Below, one piece after another: positions 24,501-36,000 of a DNA stretch of 64,000 bases (position 1 is the stretch's first letter; every line of letters starts with the position of its first letter). Under the pieces are notes generated by a model that was given only the letters and a program-made list of their open reading frames with translations, was not told the origin of the DNA and did no database searches. A program made the translations under genes and the position numbers. This DNA comes from Blastomussa wellsi (taxonomy: Eukaryota > Cnidaria > Anthozoa > Scleractinia > Plerogyridae): positions 14,877,407 through 14,941,406 of the forward strand of contig OX393569.1 of the NCBI GenBank assembly GCA_947652115.1. Reading direction: 5' to 3'.

Positions 24501-27500
24501 TCCTGGTTGCTGTGAAGCGACTGAGAGTATTGCTACCCCCCCCCCCCCCCCTGGATGGGATGCTAGTCCATCGCAGGGTTACCCCCAGCATTAAATTTGC
24601 CGTTACCCATTTATACACCTGGGTGGAGAGAGGTACTGCGAGAGTAAAGTGTCTTGCCCAAGAACGCAGCATATCAGGGAATAACAAAGCAGCCAGGACG
24701 ACAAATAACTAAAAAACTGGGACAACTTTATTTTGTAAGTAAACTAAGGCAAATTGATGACACACACTCCCAAATGACCTAATAGAACAGCAATAAAGAG
24801 AACAAGGACCTTAGTTGACAGCAAATAGTGACAGTTGACCTGAAAGCTATGGTAAGTGAACTCTAAATGGAAAATGTGCCAGAGAAGTGAACTGCAAGTG
24901 GTGCAGAAGGCAATCAAAGAATGGCAGAGCTGTCGCTGGATGGTACATGGAGAAATGCACTGTACATACTGTGATAGCAGCACTGGCGCTTGCCAGGTTT
25001 GGAGCAGGAAAAGTAGAAACCTTTGTTCAACTTGACAGATATGTAACCGTACACAACATCACCAGAAGCGAGAAAGGCCAGCCATGTAAAGACCCAATTT
25101 GGACGATTGAGCCAGAGTGGCCCCAGCAGATGCTGGCGTACTTGATAAGACATTGATAGACCAGCCGCACCAGATGAAACTGGGCCTGTCTTGGTAACCA
25201 AAGCAGCTTTAACTGTGTCGATGGCTGCTGCTAAAAAGGTTGGGTCAGTCACTTTTGATGGAACTGAGGCCACAACTGAAACAAGACTCCAAGCTTTTGA
25301 TCTGCAAAGCTAGGGAAGAATGGCTAAAGAGATCAGCAGACATACTGTTGTTGGTCTGGCGGGTATTCATCGGAGATAAGATGGTGAAAACATCTAGAAA
25401 CGCAGCAACGAAACAGCAAGCAATCAACAAACTAGAGCAACTAATCCTTTGCAAATGAATGTAAGCAAACAACTGTGTATAAAAGTCCTGATGTGCCCCT
25501 GCGAAGGGCTTGTGGCCACCCTACACCACACGAGTGGGAAGACTGCTTACCAGCATTGATTTGAGGTCAACTTTGCCTAAATAATATTACATTTCACCAC
25601 ATTTAAAAAACTGTTGATCATCCAAATCAGTTAAATATGGTCTCTGCATACAGATGTACTAAAATGCGAAAAAAAAAAAACAAAAATGTACAAATGAAAA
25701 AATAAACAAAACAGTTGATCATAATTTAGAACACAACCTAAGTTGATAGTTTGGAAAGTGTAAGTTTAATTTTAAATTATGTTTACAATGTGGAAAAAAA
25801 ATGAATTACTGCAGTTAAAATTACTATATTGTTCTCTTTAACATTTCAGGTGTTATAGATGAGCTGGGAGGACCAGAGAATAGGTAAGATAGAAACAACC
25901 TTTTCCTCTGCCCATGCTTTTTGTAGCCTGACAAAGTCCTCAGAGCTCTTCTTAATTTCTAATGACTCGATGGCTGCTATGGCACTGTTGAATTGTTATA
26001 TGTCAAGCAGCTGGGTGTATTCTTTTTGTAAAGTACTGCCAAATAGATCTGGCATGGTTGTTTCTTTGTATAAAATTATAAAATTAAACATTCACAAGTT
26101 GACATAACTGCAATGTGTTGCCATTATTACAGTACATGTTCCATTCAACCGTTGTTTCATAAAATAATAGAGGCTACTGGTAAATGCATGTTGACTTGCA
26201 GCTTAGGCGCTTGTACATTATAAAGTGTGTACCAAGCCACATAGTTTTATGTAGGAATATGCCTACTTGTCTAGAATGCAAACCTACCCCTAGCAATTTC
26301 AATCAAAAAGTTCACCAGCACTTATCTCTTCATATGATTGGAGACGGGTGCTCAGACATCAAGGTAAAATGTCTTACATAAACATAATGACTGACGCTAA
26401 CCGGGCTCAAGGATAATCATCTTGGTCCTTGACAGTTTGCAGTCTTGTTAGCTACTTTGAGGTCATGTGACAATAAAACTGTTCCCTGCCAGATTCAAGC
26501 CTTTTGAACAGGCAATGTTGAAGGTATTGCCAAGGTATCAGTGCACTGTCACCCAAGAATGTTGGCTGATGTTGATATTGATTGTTGTTATCATATTATC
26601 TTCTTTAGTCTTCGCTCTGTGGTTGACAAGCCTCCTATTGGTGGAAAAGAGCTTCTTCCATTAACTGGCCATTCCTTGTCTGGATTTCGCTTAAACCCTG
26701 GTCCGGTAAGTGATATGTGATATTCATACCATCATATTATTATCTCCTTGAGAAACCAAAAGTATTATATTCTCTACTTGCACAATACCATAATACACCG
26801 CTTCTAGCCCCCAAAAAAATTTGCATAGGCATTGTTTTAGATTTCTCTTGGGACATCTTCATGTCCCAGCAGAAATTGCAAACAATGATTATGCAAAATT
26901 TGGGGGATAAAAGAGGTGTATTATGGGATTTGTGCAAGTAGAGAATATGGAGAAATGTACTGTAGTTCAGGTTAAAGCAGCTATTGGTGAGTTGAACCAA
27001 ATAGAAGTGGTTAAGTAATCAGTTAGGTCGTATTAACTGAACAGCAGGTCTGTATGGGAGAATCTTGACGGAGGTTGTAAGTAATGGCCCCGAAACCTAA
27101 ATTTGCTTACTGTAGCCAGTTTGTACTCACTGACATTTTCCTTGTGAATGGTAATGGCATAAAATTAAATTTGCCAAAGTTTGCCTATCTGCCATACTTT
27201 TTTTTCTCATCAAATGTTTTGGCTATTCCAAATGCATATTAATTTTTTAGTAGAAACAGGTCAATTCTTTTTTTATTTTTTGTTTGTAACTCTACCACCC
27301 CAGAACTTATTCGGTGTTCACAAGACTCGATAACAGTCCAGTTGAACTCAACATTTTAATAGAAAACTAGTAAACAAGATGAACTAAAAGACACGACAAC
27401 CTAGCCTGGGAATCCTACACTCGAAAACTTTTTTCCAACTGGTTCCACCGCATGGCGAAAAGGTACACAGTTAATTGACAGCTGTCACTGTCAAAGGGCA

Positions 27501-27828
27501 ACGTAACGTAAACGTAATAATGTCACGCAATCTCTTCCAAACATTCGGACTAGGTGCTGGTTGCTTTCAATGCCAATTTTAGCCAATCAATGTTGTGAAT
27601 ATCAGTAGTTCCCAGTCTTTGTGAGACACCGTCATGTTATAAATTGTCATAACTGCTCATTCCAGATTCCTGAACAGTTCCGCTTTATGAGTCAACATCC
27701 AGTGAAGAAGAAACACAAGCACAAGAAACACAGAAACCAAGACAGTGAACGTAGTAAAGAAGGAGGTGAGGCAGTTAATATGGGTTCTCGTGCATTGGAG
27801 CAAGACAAGCCTACATCCTCTTCTACTG
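21525..27828 (+). CDS. MED19: Mediator complex subunit 19, 3' end missing
   Basis: Head-module subunit of Mediator, the nuclear coactivator bridging transcription factors and RNA polymerase II. Exons: 21525-21762, 21852-21965, 25850-25883, 26609-26705, and a last visible exon from 27666 ending at 27765 (GAG before gtgagg) or 27828 (CTG before gtacag), both phase 1. All junctions agree in phase. After a low-complexity Ser/Thr/Pro N-terminus (about 1-68), the conserved family block reads FYLLRDD, then a KVKEGLSSFLPHLPG helix, VIDELGGPENSLRS, DKPPIGGKELLPLTG, LSGFRLNPGP, IPEQFRFM and a basic HKHKKH run. The family normally ends in a long Lys/Arg/Ser tail. That tail is not in 27829-28188 or immediately beyond the gap, so it probably lies in the N run or further right. 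Intron 2 (21966-25849) is long and repeat-filled. Confidence 0.93.
22512..22677. repeat. Fold-back MITE
   Basis: GAGCCCCTGGGAACTGAGTC at the left pairs with GACTCAGTTCCTAGGGGCT at the right; CCAGACCATTTCC also pairs with GGAAATGGTCTGG. Located in MED19 intron 2. Confidence 0.8.
22682..23355. repeat. Probable non-autonomous DNA element
   Basis: The left end carries CTGGTCGCCAATGCGACTG and TATTGGCGACCAG; the right end carries TTTTGGCGACCAG and TTTGGCGACTGAAAAT in the mirrored arrangement. The internal ORF (22936-23169) has no recognisable domain. Confidence 0.5.
23362..24218. repeat. Inverted-repeat DNA element with TA duplication
   Basis: TA precedes CCGTATTTACCCGTGTAT, and ATACACGGGTAAATACGG precedes TA. 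Subterminal GTCGACC and AAGTCGA motifs recur at both ends. The unit is about 850 bp without a transposase. It lies in MED19 intron 2. Confidence 0.8.
24495..24690 (-). repeat. tRNA-derived SINE, minus orientation
   Basis: Reverse-complement body is clear: GTGAAGCGACTGAGAGTA, a poly-C run, CTGGATGGGATGCTAGTCC, ATCGCAGGGTTACCCCCAGC, and CATTTATACACCTGGGTGG. Located in MED19 intron 2. Confidence 0.75.
24715..25500 (-). other. Intronic stretch with overlapping minus-strand ORFs, unexplained
   Basis: Inside MED19 intron 2 the minus strand has three overlapping open stretches (about 24744-24983, 24914-25273, 25245-25472) and an AATAAA near 24731. Together they could be a frameshifted copy of a gene or an element body. 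No family was recognised, no poly-A tail or target duplication was seen, and splice sites were not convincing. I leave it unassigned. Confidence 0.3.
26768..26947. repeat. Fold-back MITE
   Basis: TATTCTCTACTTGCACAA pairs with TTGTGCAAGTAGAGAATA, and ATACCATAATACACC pairs with GGTGTATTATGGG. It shares its core with the copy at 4903-5032. Located in a MED19 intron just after exon 4. Confidence 0.85.
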
Positions 27829-28188
27829 GTACAGTGTATTTCAGTTTGATTCTTTTGTCAATTCGTTTTCATAGAGTGTGTAACTTAAAGCTATTTAAAC
27901 AATAGAGGACTTTTTCTGTGTTTACATAGCCTCGTATAAACACAAGGGAGTTGAACGAATTTGAGACACTTATGCAAATCCGAGACATAGTCGAGCAGAT
28001 TTACATGTACACTGTATCTCATAACTGACCAGAAAATTTCTATTCATGAAAGGAACTGTTTTGAAAAATCTCCTGGTGCCAAGGGGTTAAATCCTTAAAA
28101 ACTATTCTTCATTGGGTGAGGGCATAACTTTGGCAAGTGTAAACAACTTGTTTGACAACTTGTCCAAAGGGCAGCCTGGAAAAGCACT

Positions 28189-28388
28189 NNNNNNNNNNNN
28201 NNNNNNNNNNNNNNNNNNNNNNNNNNNNNNNNNNNNNNNNNNNNNNNNNNNNNNNNNNNNNNNNNNNNNNNNNNNNNNNNNNNNNNNNNNNNNNNNNNNN
28301 NNNNNNNNNNNNNNNNNNNNNNNNNNNNNNNNNNNNNNNNNNNNNNNNNNNNNNNNNNNNNNNNNNNNNNNNNNNNNNNNNNNNNNNN
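28189..28388. other. Assembly gap (200 N)
   Basis: Exactly 200 N, a conventional placeholder length, so the true size is unknown. It interrupts the 3' part of MED19. Confidence 1.
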
Positions 28389-28546
28389 CTACATTGTGTA
28401 TTTCTTTCATACATACACCAAGAGAAATACATGTAGAACCTACGATCAGTGTCTTCGTTTTTGAAAAGGAGTAAGGAAGAATGATAAGAGGAGAGGAGAG
28501 CATGATCACAGGCTAGGGTGAGGCATAAAACGGTGCACTTGCACAC

Positions 28547-28833
28547 CATTCTCGTCCCCAGAGCCGCTTGTCCCTCTTAGCCGGCTGAACCTGTGCATGA
28601 GGAACAAGTGGCTCTGGGGACACATGATTTGATTGGCTGAAATCTAACAAAGGGAGTCCAATCACATCAGCCGTTTTAAAATCCTTTATCATTAGCCCGT
28701 TTAAAACGGCTGATGTGATTGGACTTCCTTTGTTTGATTTCAGCGAATCAAATCGTGTGTCCCCAGAGCCACTTGTCCCTCGTGCACAGGCCCAGCCGGC
28801 TAAGAGGGACAAGCGGCTCAGGGGACGAGAATG
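28547..28833. repeat. Long fold-back DNA element
   Basis: CATTCTCGTCCCCAGAGCCG at the left mirrors the right end, apart from one missing base (CGGCTCAGGGGACGAGAATG). The pairing continues almost to the centre, where AGCCGTTTTAAA pairs with TTTAAAACGGCT. The arms are about 140 nt with few mismatches. A diverged, partly decayed copy lies at 62895-63106. Confidence 0.85.
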
Positions 28834-29712
28834 CTTGCACACCTGTTTCAACTTGTTACCAGTTCACAGCAGTGTGTAAAAATCACAAAATCCTGGGATG
28901 AATGACGAGAAGGATGTCGGGAAAGGACACCCTTCGTTTAATACAGTGCAACCTAATAAAATCTTTGCCATGATTCAATGGTAGAATGAGTAAGAACACG
29001 GCTTTGTTTAAACACTTTCAATTGTCAAGCAACAGCTGTTCATCTTGCAAGGTTTCTCTGCAAGGGAATGGTTGGAATATGATTCAAATAATGACAACAA
29101 AGGGGACATTCAGTATTTAACAGAACAAAATTCTAATCAGTGTACAAACTCTTCGTTTAGCGGTAATTGTTGTGAAACACTGTGACAATCATTTTATTGT
29201 TAAACAATAATTATAATAATAATTATAATTGTAGTAAACTGTATCCATACATTTGCCATCTTGAGTATCAGATCCTCTTTTTATTTTCTCGTTTGTTAAG
29301 ACCCTTGAGGCAATCGAATATTGTTGGTAATAATTCTGTTATTTATTTGTATTTTGTAACTGTAATTTATAAAAATCAAGTGCCTTCATTGGTTGGCTCA
29401 AATTTTGCTGGTTTGTGGTTAATTGAAGAAAATGATAAAAGAAATCTATTTAGTGCCCCGAAACAGTGTCCATAAAAAGGACAATAGTTGAACACATCCT
29501 TATTACTAACTAAAATATCGCGACGTTCGCGTGTTAGAAGATCCAGTGATAAATGAAAGAATTTTTACTAGTTTGGTAGACTGAAATTTTGTTCAGCATA
29601 TCACCAATAAAATAATTAAATACCTAGGTGTCTATCTGCGGTAATTTTCCATAACATGTATCTCCTGTTAATGATTGTCAAGTCAGGGCCTGTGTAAAAA
29701 ACACGCCTGTAC

Positions 29713-30424
29713 TAATGCACCAGTCATTTGAAACCCCCGCACCCCCCCATAGGGGCATACCCGGGGCATTCACTTTTTGTGCCTGTGAAAGGCAGTGAAA
29801 TCCCCGCCTACCTGGGGAAATTTTGAGAGTGAACTCCCCCGCCCATATAATTCACATGTAAAACATCCCCAAAGTAACACATATTCCACTCGATAAGATT
29901 GCCAAAAGACAAAAGAAATTCTCAAAAGATACTGCTCTTATGGCCACTTTATCAAGCCTTAAAAATTTGAATCACGGCGAAAAAATTTCAATATCCTCGG
30001 CTGACCGTTGCAAAGCTAAAACAGTATGAAAATAAAAAGCCTGCATACTCGTTGAAACATCAGTATGAAAGATTATTCCTGTGATTATGATGCACCTAAA
30101 CAGGGCCAATTGTGTTGTTTGTCTATTTTCTTCCAATAACAAACTATTACGAATAAAAAACGAAGCAAAACGTCCCCTTTAATCGTAATTAAGCTGACCA
30201 TGAATCTCGTCGATAATTCGGCTAGGACCCAGTCCTTTCGACAAAGTGAAATCCCCGCTCTTGTCCCCGCCTCGTCTCCGCCATGTATGGCGGGGGAGTG
30301 AAAAAACATGCAATCCCCGCCTACCGGGGCACCAAAAGTAAGTGATAAACAGGTGAAACCCCCGCTATGTCCCCGGGTATGCCCCTATGGGGGGGTGCGG
30401 GGGTTTCAAATGACTGGTGCATAA
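29713..30424. repeat. Inverted-repeat DNA element with TAA duplication
   Basis: TAA precedes TGCACCAGTCATTTGAAACC at the left, and the exact reverse complement followed by TAA ends the unit at the right. The inverted repeats extend about 55 nt through CCCCATAGGGGCATACCC. A 3-bp TAA duplication suits the PIF/Harbinger superfamily. No transposase is present. Confidence 0.85.
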
Positions 30425-30820
30425 CTTTGGCCAATCGTAGTATCCGATGGGCGGTCATAATCGAAGCGTTACGTTAAAATTCGAGGGTAATAAAAAGCGT
30501 TTCTGAAGTCATTCATTTTTTTTTTTACCCTGGTCCCAGAGGTTTTTCTCAGCAGCGGCGAGTAAAAAATCGTGTCGTCGTCTTTATAAAAATTGATGAA
30601 AACTTGGCGCTAAATTCATTGTGTTGGGTATTATCTGAAAAATTGGCATTCTGGGTGCATTTTTCGCAGTCGGCGGTAGAATAACGAACTGGAAACAAAG
30701 TTGCCGGTAAAGGGGAAGCGCTTTATCTGATGCGCTCGAGGGCAGAGGGAGCGCAGCTGAATGCTGTTTTCCCTCCATTTAGCATGGGTTTTGTTTAATG
30801 CTTTAAATGTTATATAATAT

Positions 30821-30914
30821 AATTAGGTTTTATCAACTGGGTTGATAATGTCAATTGGCCACCGTAAAGAGATTCAATTGCTGACGTTTCGAGCGTTAGC
30901 CCTTGTCGTTAGCC
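30821..30914 (-). repeat. Penelope-type element terminus, hammerhead-like relic
   Basis: Read on the minus strand: GGGCTAACGCTCGAAACGTC, then GAATCTCTTTACGGTGGCC and ATCAACCCAGTTGATAAAACC. The GAAAC box and short stem of a hammerhead ribozyme core are present, but the expected CTGACGA is altered (CTAACGACA), so this copy should be inactive. The same module recurs at 37861-37955. Assignment to Penelope-like elements follows from known hammerhead motifs in their repeats and is inference. Confidence 0.55.
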
Positions 30915-32673
30915 TGGCGTCTTCCTCGGTCTCTGTCCCTCCTTTATCGTACGCAGTGCGCTTTGGGATTGATAGTGCGCGGTTTGCTTGGCGTTCTGGG
31001 ACTTATGCTCCGACAACCGCGCTCCTTGGTTTCCCGACTGTAGCCGCTCTCGTAAGGTCTCGCATGAATGGCTCGATACCCTGCGTGAAAACAATAGAAC
31101 AAACAACAGGAACAATGCCCTAGCCCCTAAAACAATAGCAACTGCTACCAGTAGAATTACAAGCTTACGAGAGCTGCTGTACACCTTATTCCAAAATGGC
31201 CGCTGATTGATGCACATACAAATTGGCCCTTGTTGCCTCGTTCAAGATGAAACATTCTTTAAAATCGAGGCAAAAAGGGCTAATTTGAATACCAACAAAA
31301 GAATATTAAGATGGTAGCCATTTTGGAATAAGGTGTGTACTACCGCTTTGAGATCGACCAGCAATCTGGTGTCCAATTTTCTCCCGTCCCCAAAACACAA
31401 ATGGCGACTGTGTACGAGTCTGGCATATCGTGACGTATTTTTAAGAAAAGTGAATTGTACATCCGAGAGAACATTTCACAGATCTACAGAGACATGAGTT
31501 TTATTTACAGCATTTTATTTCTTGCCCATTCTTTGGCATTTCAGACATTTACAGTTGAACAAAGGATAACCCCGGTGTCAAGTAGTTCATAAAATTTCTA
31601 AATGAATTGAACTATACATTTTATGCACCAAAGATTTACTGTACAGTAATAACTTATTTTTTGTACGTGTTAATAATTCTGTTCAACTAACAGCTCATCT
31701 TAACGTTCCTCACGTAAGGGACTTTTATATCACATTTAGAAAACTATGAGAAGTGCCTCAACATTTTCAGGGTCCATCGAGTGGAAAAACAAACCTTGCA
31801 GTCTACAATAATTTTAAAAACAATAACTATCTTACTTTGAATTCTTACTTATAACATTCTAACTTAAATGACCCTGATTTCCTCCCCTTAAAGAATTTTT
31901 TGCGAGGGTCTGTGGCGTGGTAAAACAAACTTCCAGTCTGCATATTCAATGACACTAATAACTTACTTATAATTTACTAACTTGTGTTCTTATGCCCCTG
32001 ATTGTGCATAAGCAAAACACTTAAATGGCAAAGGTTATTCAAAGAAAAATACGTTACCCGTCGCGACAGACTTTGTCAAATAAAAGTTACCTTAGGTTGT
32101 GTTTAGAAAATGCGGTGTTTATAGTGTTACTACCGCGCAATTGCTTTATGAAAAATGTACTTTTAAACAGATGGTTCTGTAGAATTAAAAAAAAAACCTT
32201 GTTTTTTTTCCTAGCCCATATCCAGTATAGGGGAATTACAGTTAAATTATTACAAAAATAACAAATTCCAGTGTTTTCCAAAAGCCACTTAATGTATTGT
32301 TTCCTGTAGAAATGAAAGAACAAAGCATTAAAAACTCCAAATGATTGAATAACTATATTAAGTATAAATCTACCGTAGTGTTCTATTACGCTACGCTATT
32401 CACTACCTATTTAACAATTAGACCATGAGCCGAGTTTTCCATGAGCAAATAGTCAACGAGGCGCAGTTTTAGTAGAAACATTAGACGATTCCACAGTCCA
32501 AAACCCACCATTTTACGTACTTTGGAGCAGAAATCAAGAAAAATTGCCCCTCAAAAGAGCAACTCAGCTGTGTTCTAATGGAAATCCATGAATCTGATTG
32601 TTGTCACACTGTTTTCTATTTAATAAAGAGATTCCATGTTGTCGTGCGACTGTTCAGTAATAGATCACTGATG

Positions 32674-32960
32674 ACGTCAAAATGTGGTAAGAACAAACCG
32701 AGTGTGTCACTGATGTTCTCACCACATTTTGGCGTCTTGTATGACGTTTGACCGTTTTACTGTATTTAAAGTGGTTGGTGCATAGTCGAAACATCTTCAG
32801 ATCTTTCTCGGACGTCTTGGGCAAACTTCGGACATCTTCGGAAATTTTCGGAAAATGTTCAGAAATGTTCGCATGACCTTCGGACAATACTTTGAAAACT
32901 TCGAAAATCACCAGAAAATGGTCGTAAGTCTGTAAACTCGTCAAAAACTTCGTTATTAGT
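32674..32960. repeat. Hairpin followed by TTCGGA-rich repeat
   Basis: GACGTCAAAATGTGGT pairs with ACCACATTTTGGCGTC around a roughly 35-nt loop (32674-32742). Then an irregular array of CTTCGGACAT and TTTTCGGAAA motifs runs to about 32960. No coding signal. Confidence 0.5.
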
Positions 32961-33006
32961 ACGTTTCTAAAATAAACAATATGAAATATCAGGCTTTTTC
33001 ATATCT

Positions 33007-36000
33007 CTACACACCCATGTATCCTATATTTAACAGCCACAGTAGCAGCAGCAGCAATAACACCAGTGAGAAAAAGCGCAATCTTACCACCATAGGTCGT
33101 CCTTTAGTTTCAATTGGCAGCAAAAGAGTGCACACAACACAGATTAAGGACATAACTCCATAGACACCCAGCGCCAGACGTAAAGATACCCTGAGTAGCA
33201 CCTTACAAAAATACAAATAATAGTAAATCACTTATGATTAGTTTTAATTCAGTGTTTGGGGGTCGAGCATCATATACCAAGTCAATAGCAAATCCCGAAG
33301 TATGTCACAAAGAACACAACAATGGGGCCTAGCCCTTAAACAATAGCACAATAGGACGACACAATAGTGTATATATTGACTTGGTATATGGAGCATCGCC
33401 GGTTTTTTGTATGTCAACTACTTACAGACCCAATGTCACCCTGGATGCATTGCGGGAACTTCACGTCATTTAGTTGAAATTGTCACTTGGGAAATAAAAG
33501 CCAGGGATAACACAGCATTCAACCAATGAAATGTCGTGAAACAAAAGGACCAACACGCAAAGCCGCCTGGATGAACGAGCCTTTTAAAACTCTACTTTTT
33601 ACTTCGATTTCGAATATTGAGTCCCGCTGGCATTACTACAAAATTGATTAAAACTTAAAAACTTCCTCGCAGAACGTCCAACCATATTGTTTTATTATTA
33701 ACTTAATCCGACTCAAGCTTCTACAGGAGCGCAATATATTACACGCTAAAATTTTCTCTCACATTAAAGCTCAACTGAAGGATCTAATATCTTCAAAGTG
33801 TGCTAGCTATTTAAGGCATAAAAGGCCTTTATACAGCTAAATTCTCGTATATCGGGCGTCCCGAAATCTCATTAGCTAATGAATTGAGCTAACGGTGTCG
33901 AAAGCACACTTGCGGTAACTTCAGTGTCCGTACCTGTGATACAAAGGGTGTTATCATCGCTCCAATACGCGCCACTGCACTGCAGCAGCCCAGACCAAGA
34001 GCACGAACAACTGTGGGATAAACCTGCAGCACAAAACGAGAAATAACGTCATAATTAATTGACTTCACTCCAGTAACTTTCAATGTAAGTTCCGTGGATA
34101 GTTCCGTGATTGCTTTTACTGTGTGTTTCAGGTTATAGTTAGGCAAAAGACTCTTACCAATCAGATATAAGTTCGTTGCTTTTATAGCCCATCAAAGCTA
34201 AGCACGTTTATAGTAGGCCATTTCTGGGTTGCCTTATTTATTTACCCTCGGCTTCAAAACGAGTCTTTCCCATGGAAAGAGGGGATAAGTTTCTAAAGAA
34301 ACTGTAGTTGATAAAACCAAATTATTTTTCACATGGAAAGTTTTACATTGCACCTTCATTGTCTTGAATCGTAAACCAAACTGCGTTCTAAAATAGAAGG
34401 TTGTGCACCAGTATGTCTTTGGAAACAGAGGTAAAATGCAACTTGAAACCACCAATTTATAATTATAAATTTAGTTTGACTTTAGGACCATTTAATAAAC
34501 TGCCTTACATTGAACTTTAATTTTGAAATTCCATAATTTTCATTACATATCACCAAAACTGCAAAAAGGTGCCTTTTCAATATATGATGAATGCGAAGTT
34601 ATAGCGGGTTTCATTCGTAAAGCTAACATCGCAACAGTCTTTCATTGTATCAGTTGGTCTTATAAACAAAACGGGCAAAACCAAGTGACGTTCTTATACC
34701 AGCCATAGTTTGCCATATTCGTAGGGTCCGTGATATCCGTGGGGTTCTTGTACAGTTCTATACATTTGTGAGGTCATTGCCTGTGTTTTGAATTACCTCC
34801 GGTGTGTAAACATAGAAACCTTGAAAAGCTCCCGATATAAATCCTCTTACTCCAAAAATAAAAATCGTCATCATAGTTCTGGAGATAAATAGACAACTTA
34901 ATTAGTATAACGAAAGCAGTAATATTCCGTATATCATCAGAGAGCATATAATTTACAATTGTTCTAAACAGTGAATTTTTAGTAGAATTGGCTAAGCTAA
35001 TCGTGCACGAAGCCATTGGGGGCGACGAGGGGGGGGGGGGAAGGGTATTGTCTGCAGGAATCTTATTCCACGTGGAATCTTTGTTCGCCCCACCCCCTTA
35101 GAAGACTCACTAAATATTAAAATAGTGCGCGAGCTGCGTAGTCACGTGATTTTGAGCCTGCGAAGGCGGCGAGAAAAATGGGACAAAGATGTCTACTTAT
35201 ACTTTCCCCGCCCCATTCCTCTCGCCGGTTCTATATCGCGGCAACCCGCTCGCGCTCGATTTAGCTCGCAGGCTACGGAAAAGTTAACAAATGTTTTTTC
35301 GATACTTCGATTATTCTGGATCATTTTATGAGGTAATAGCTGATTCTGTCTTCGTCCACATCAACTAGTTTCACTTCACAGAAATCTGGAACTCATAATC
35401 TTACCTTTTAAGTGTTAGTTTAGGGAGTCTTCGCTACTTTAGTTATTATATTTGTCCGTGCAATTAAAACAACCGTAATAGTGTATTTATAAAAGAAAGA
35501 AAAATCTATCTCTCACCTTCCGGAACAAATGAAAAGAAGAAAGTAACAAAGAGAAGTTAAAAGGAATTGAACTGCCATTGTTTTCTTTCTACCAAGCGTC
35601 TCTATACAAAGCATCGTGACAATAATAGCTGCGAAAAGAACGAAAAACTAAATCAGTGATTTTTCATTACTACGATCAGTAATTGGTTTAAAAATCTCGC
35701 GCCACATTTTCAACCAATCAGAAGTAAAACCAAAACCAATAGTGACTCGCGCGTACGTTTTCCCGCGCTTTGTGTCGGTTACGTGTAATAACTTCGAGTT
35801 TTGATTGGATCACTGGAATGTCTCCGTCCTTTGTGATTGGCCAAAATAACTACTTTGGTTTTGGTTTTACGACACTCAGAACCACACATCCACTGCATCA
35901 GAAGACTGGCGAAGTGGCTTATCGGTGCCGACGCTGCAGTGGACTAGATGTCAGTCATAGAGAGGTACGGGTCGGGAAACAGCACTCGCAAGGTATGAAT

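Noticed and set aside
27900..28010. Possible next MED19 exon after the acceptor tttacatag at about 27930
   Set aside because: The translation (PRINTRELNEFET) lacks the Lys/Arg-rich character of the MED19 tail and soon stops.
28102..28549. Several ORFs spanning the N run on both strands
   Set aside because: They exist only because unknown bases cannot contain stops.
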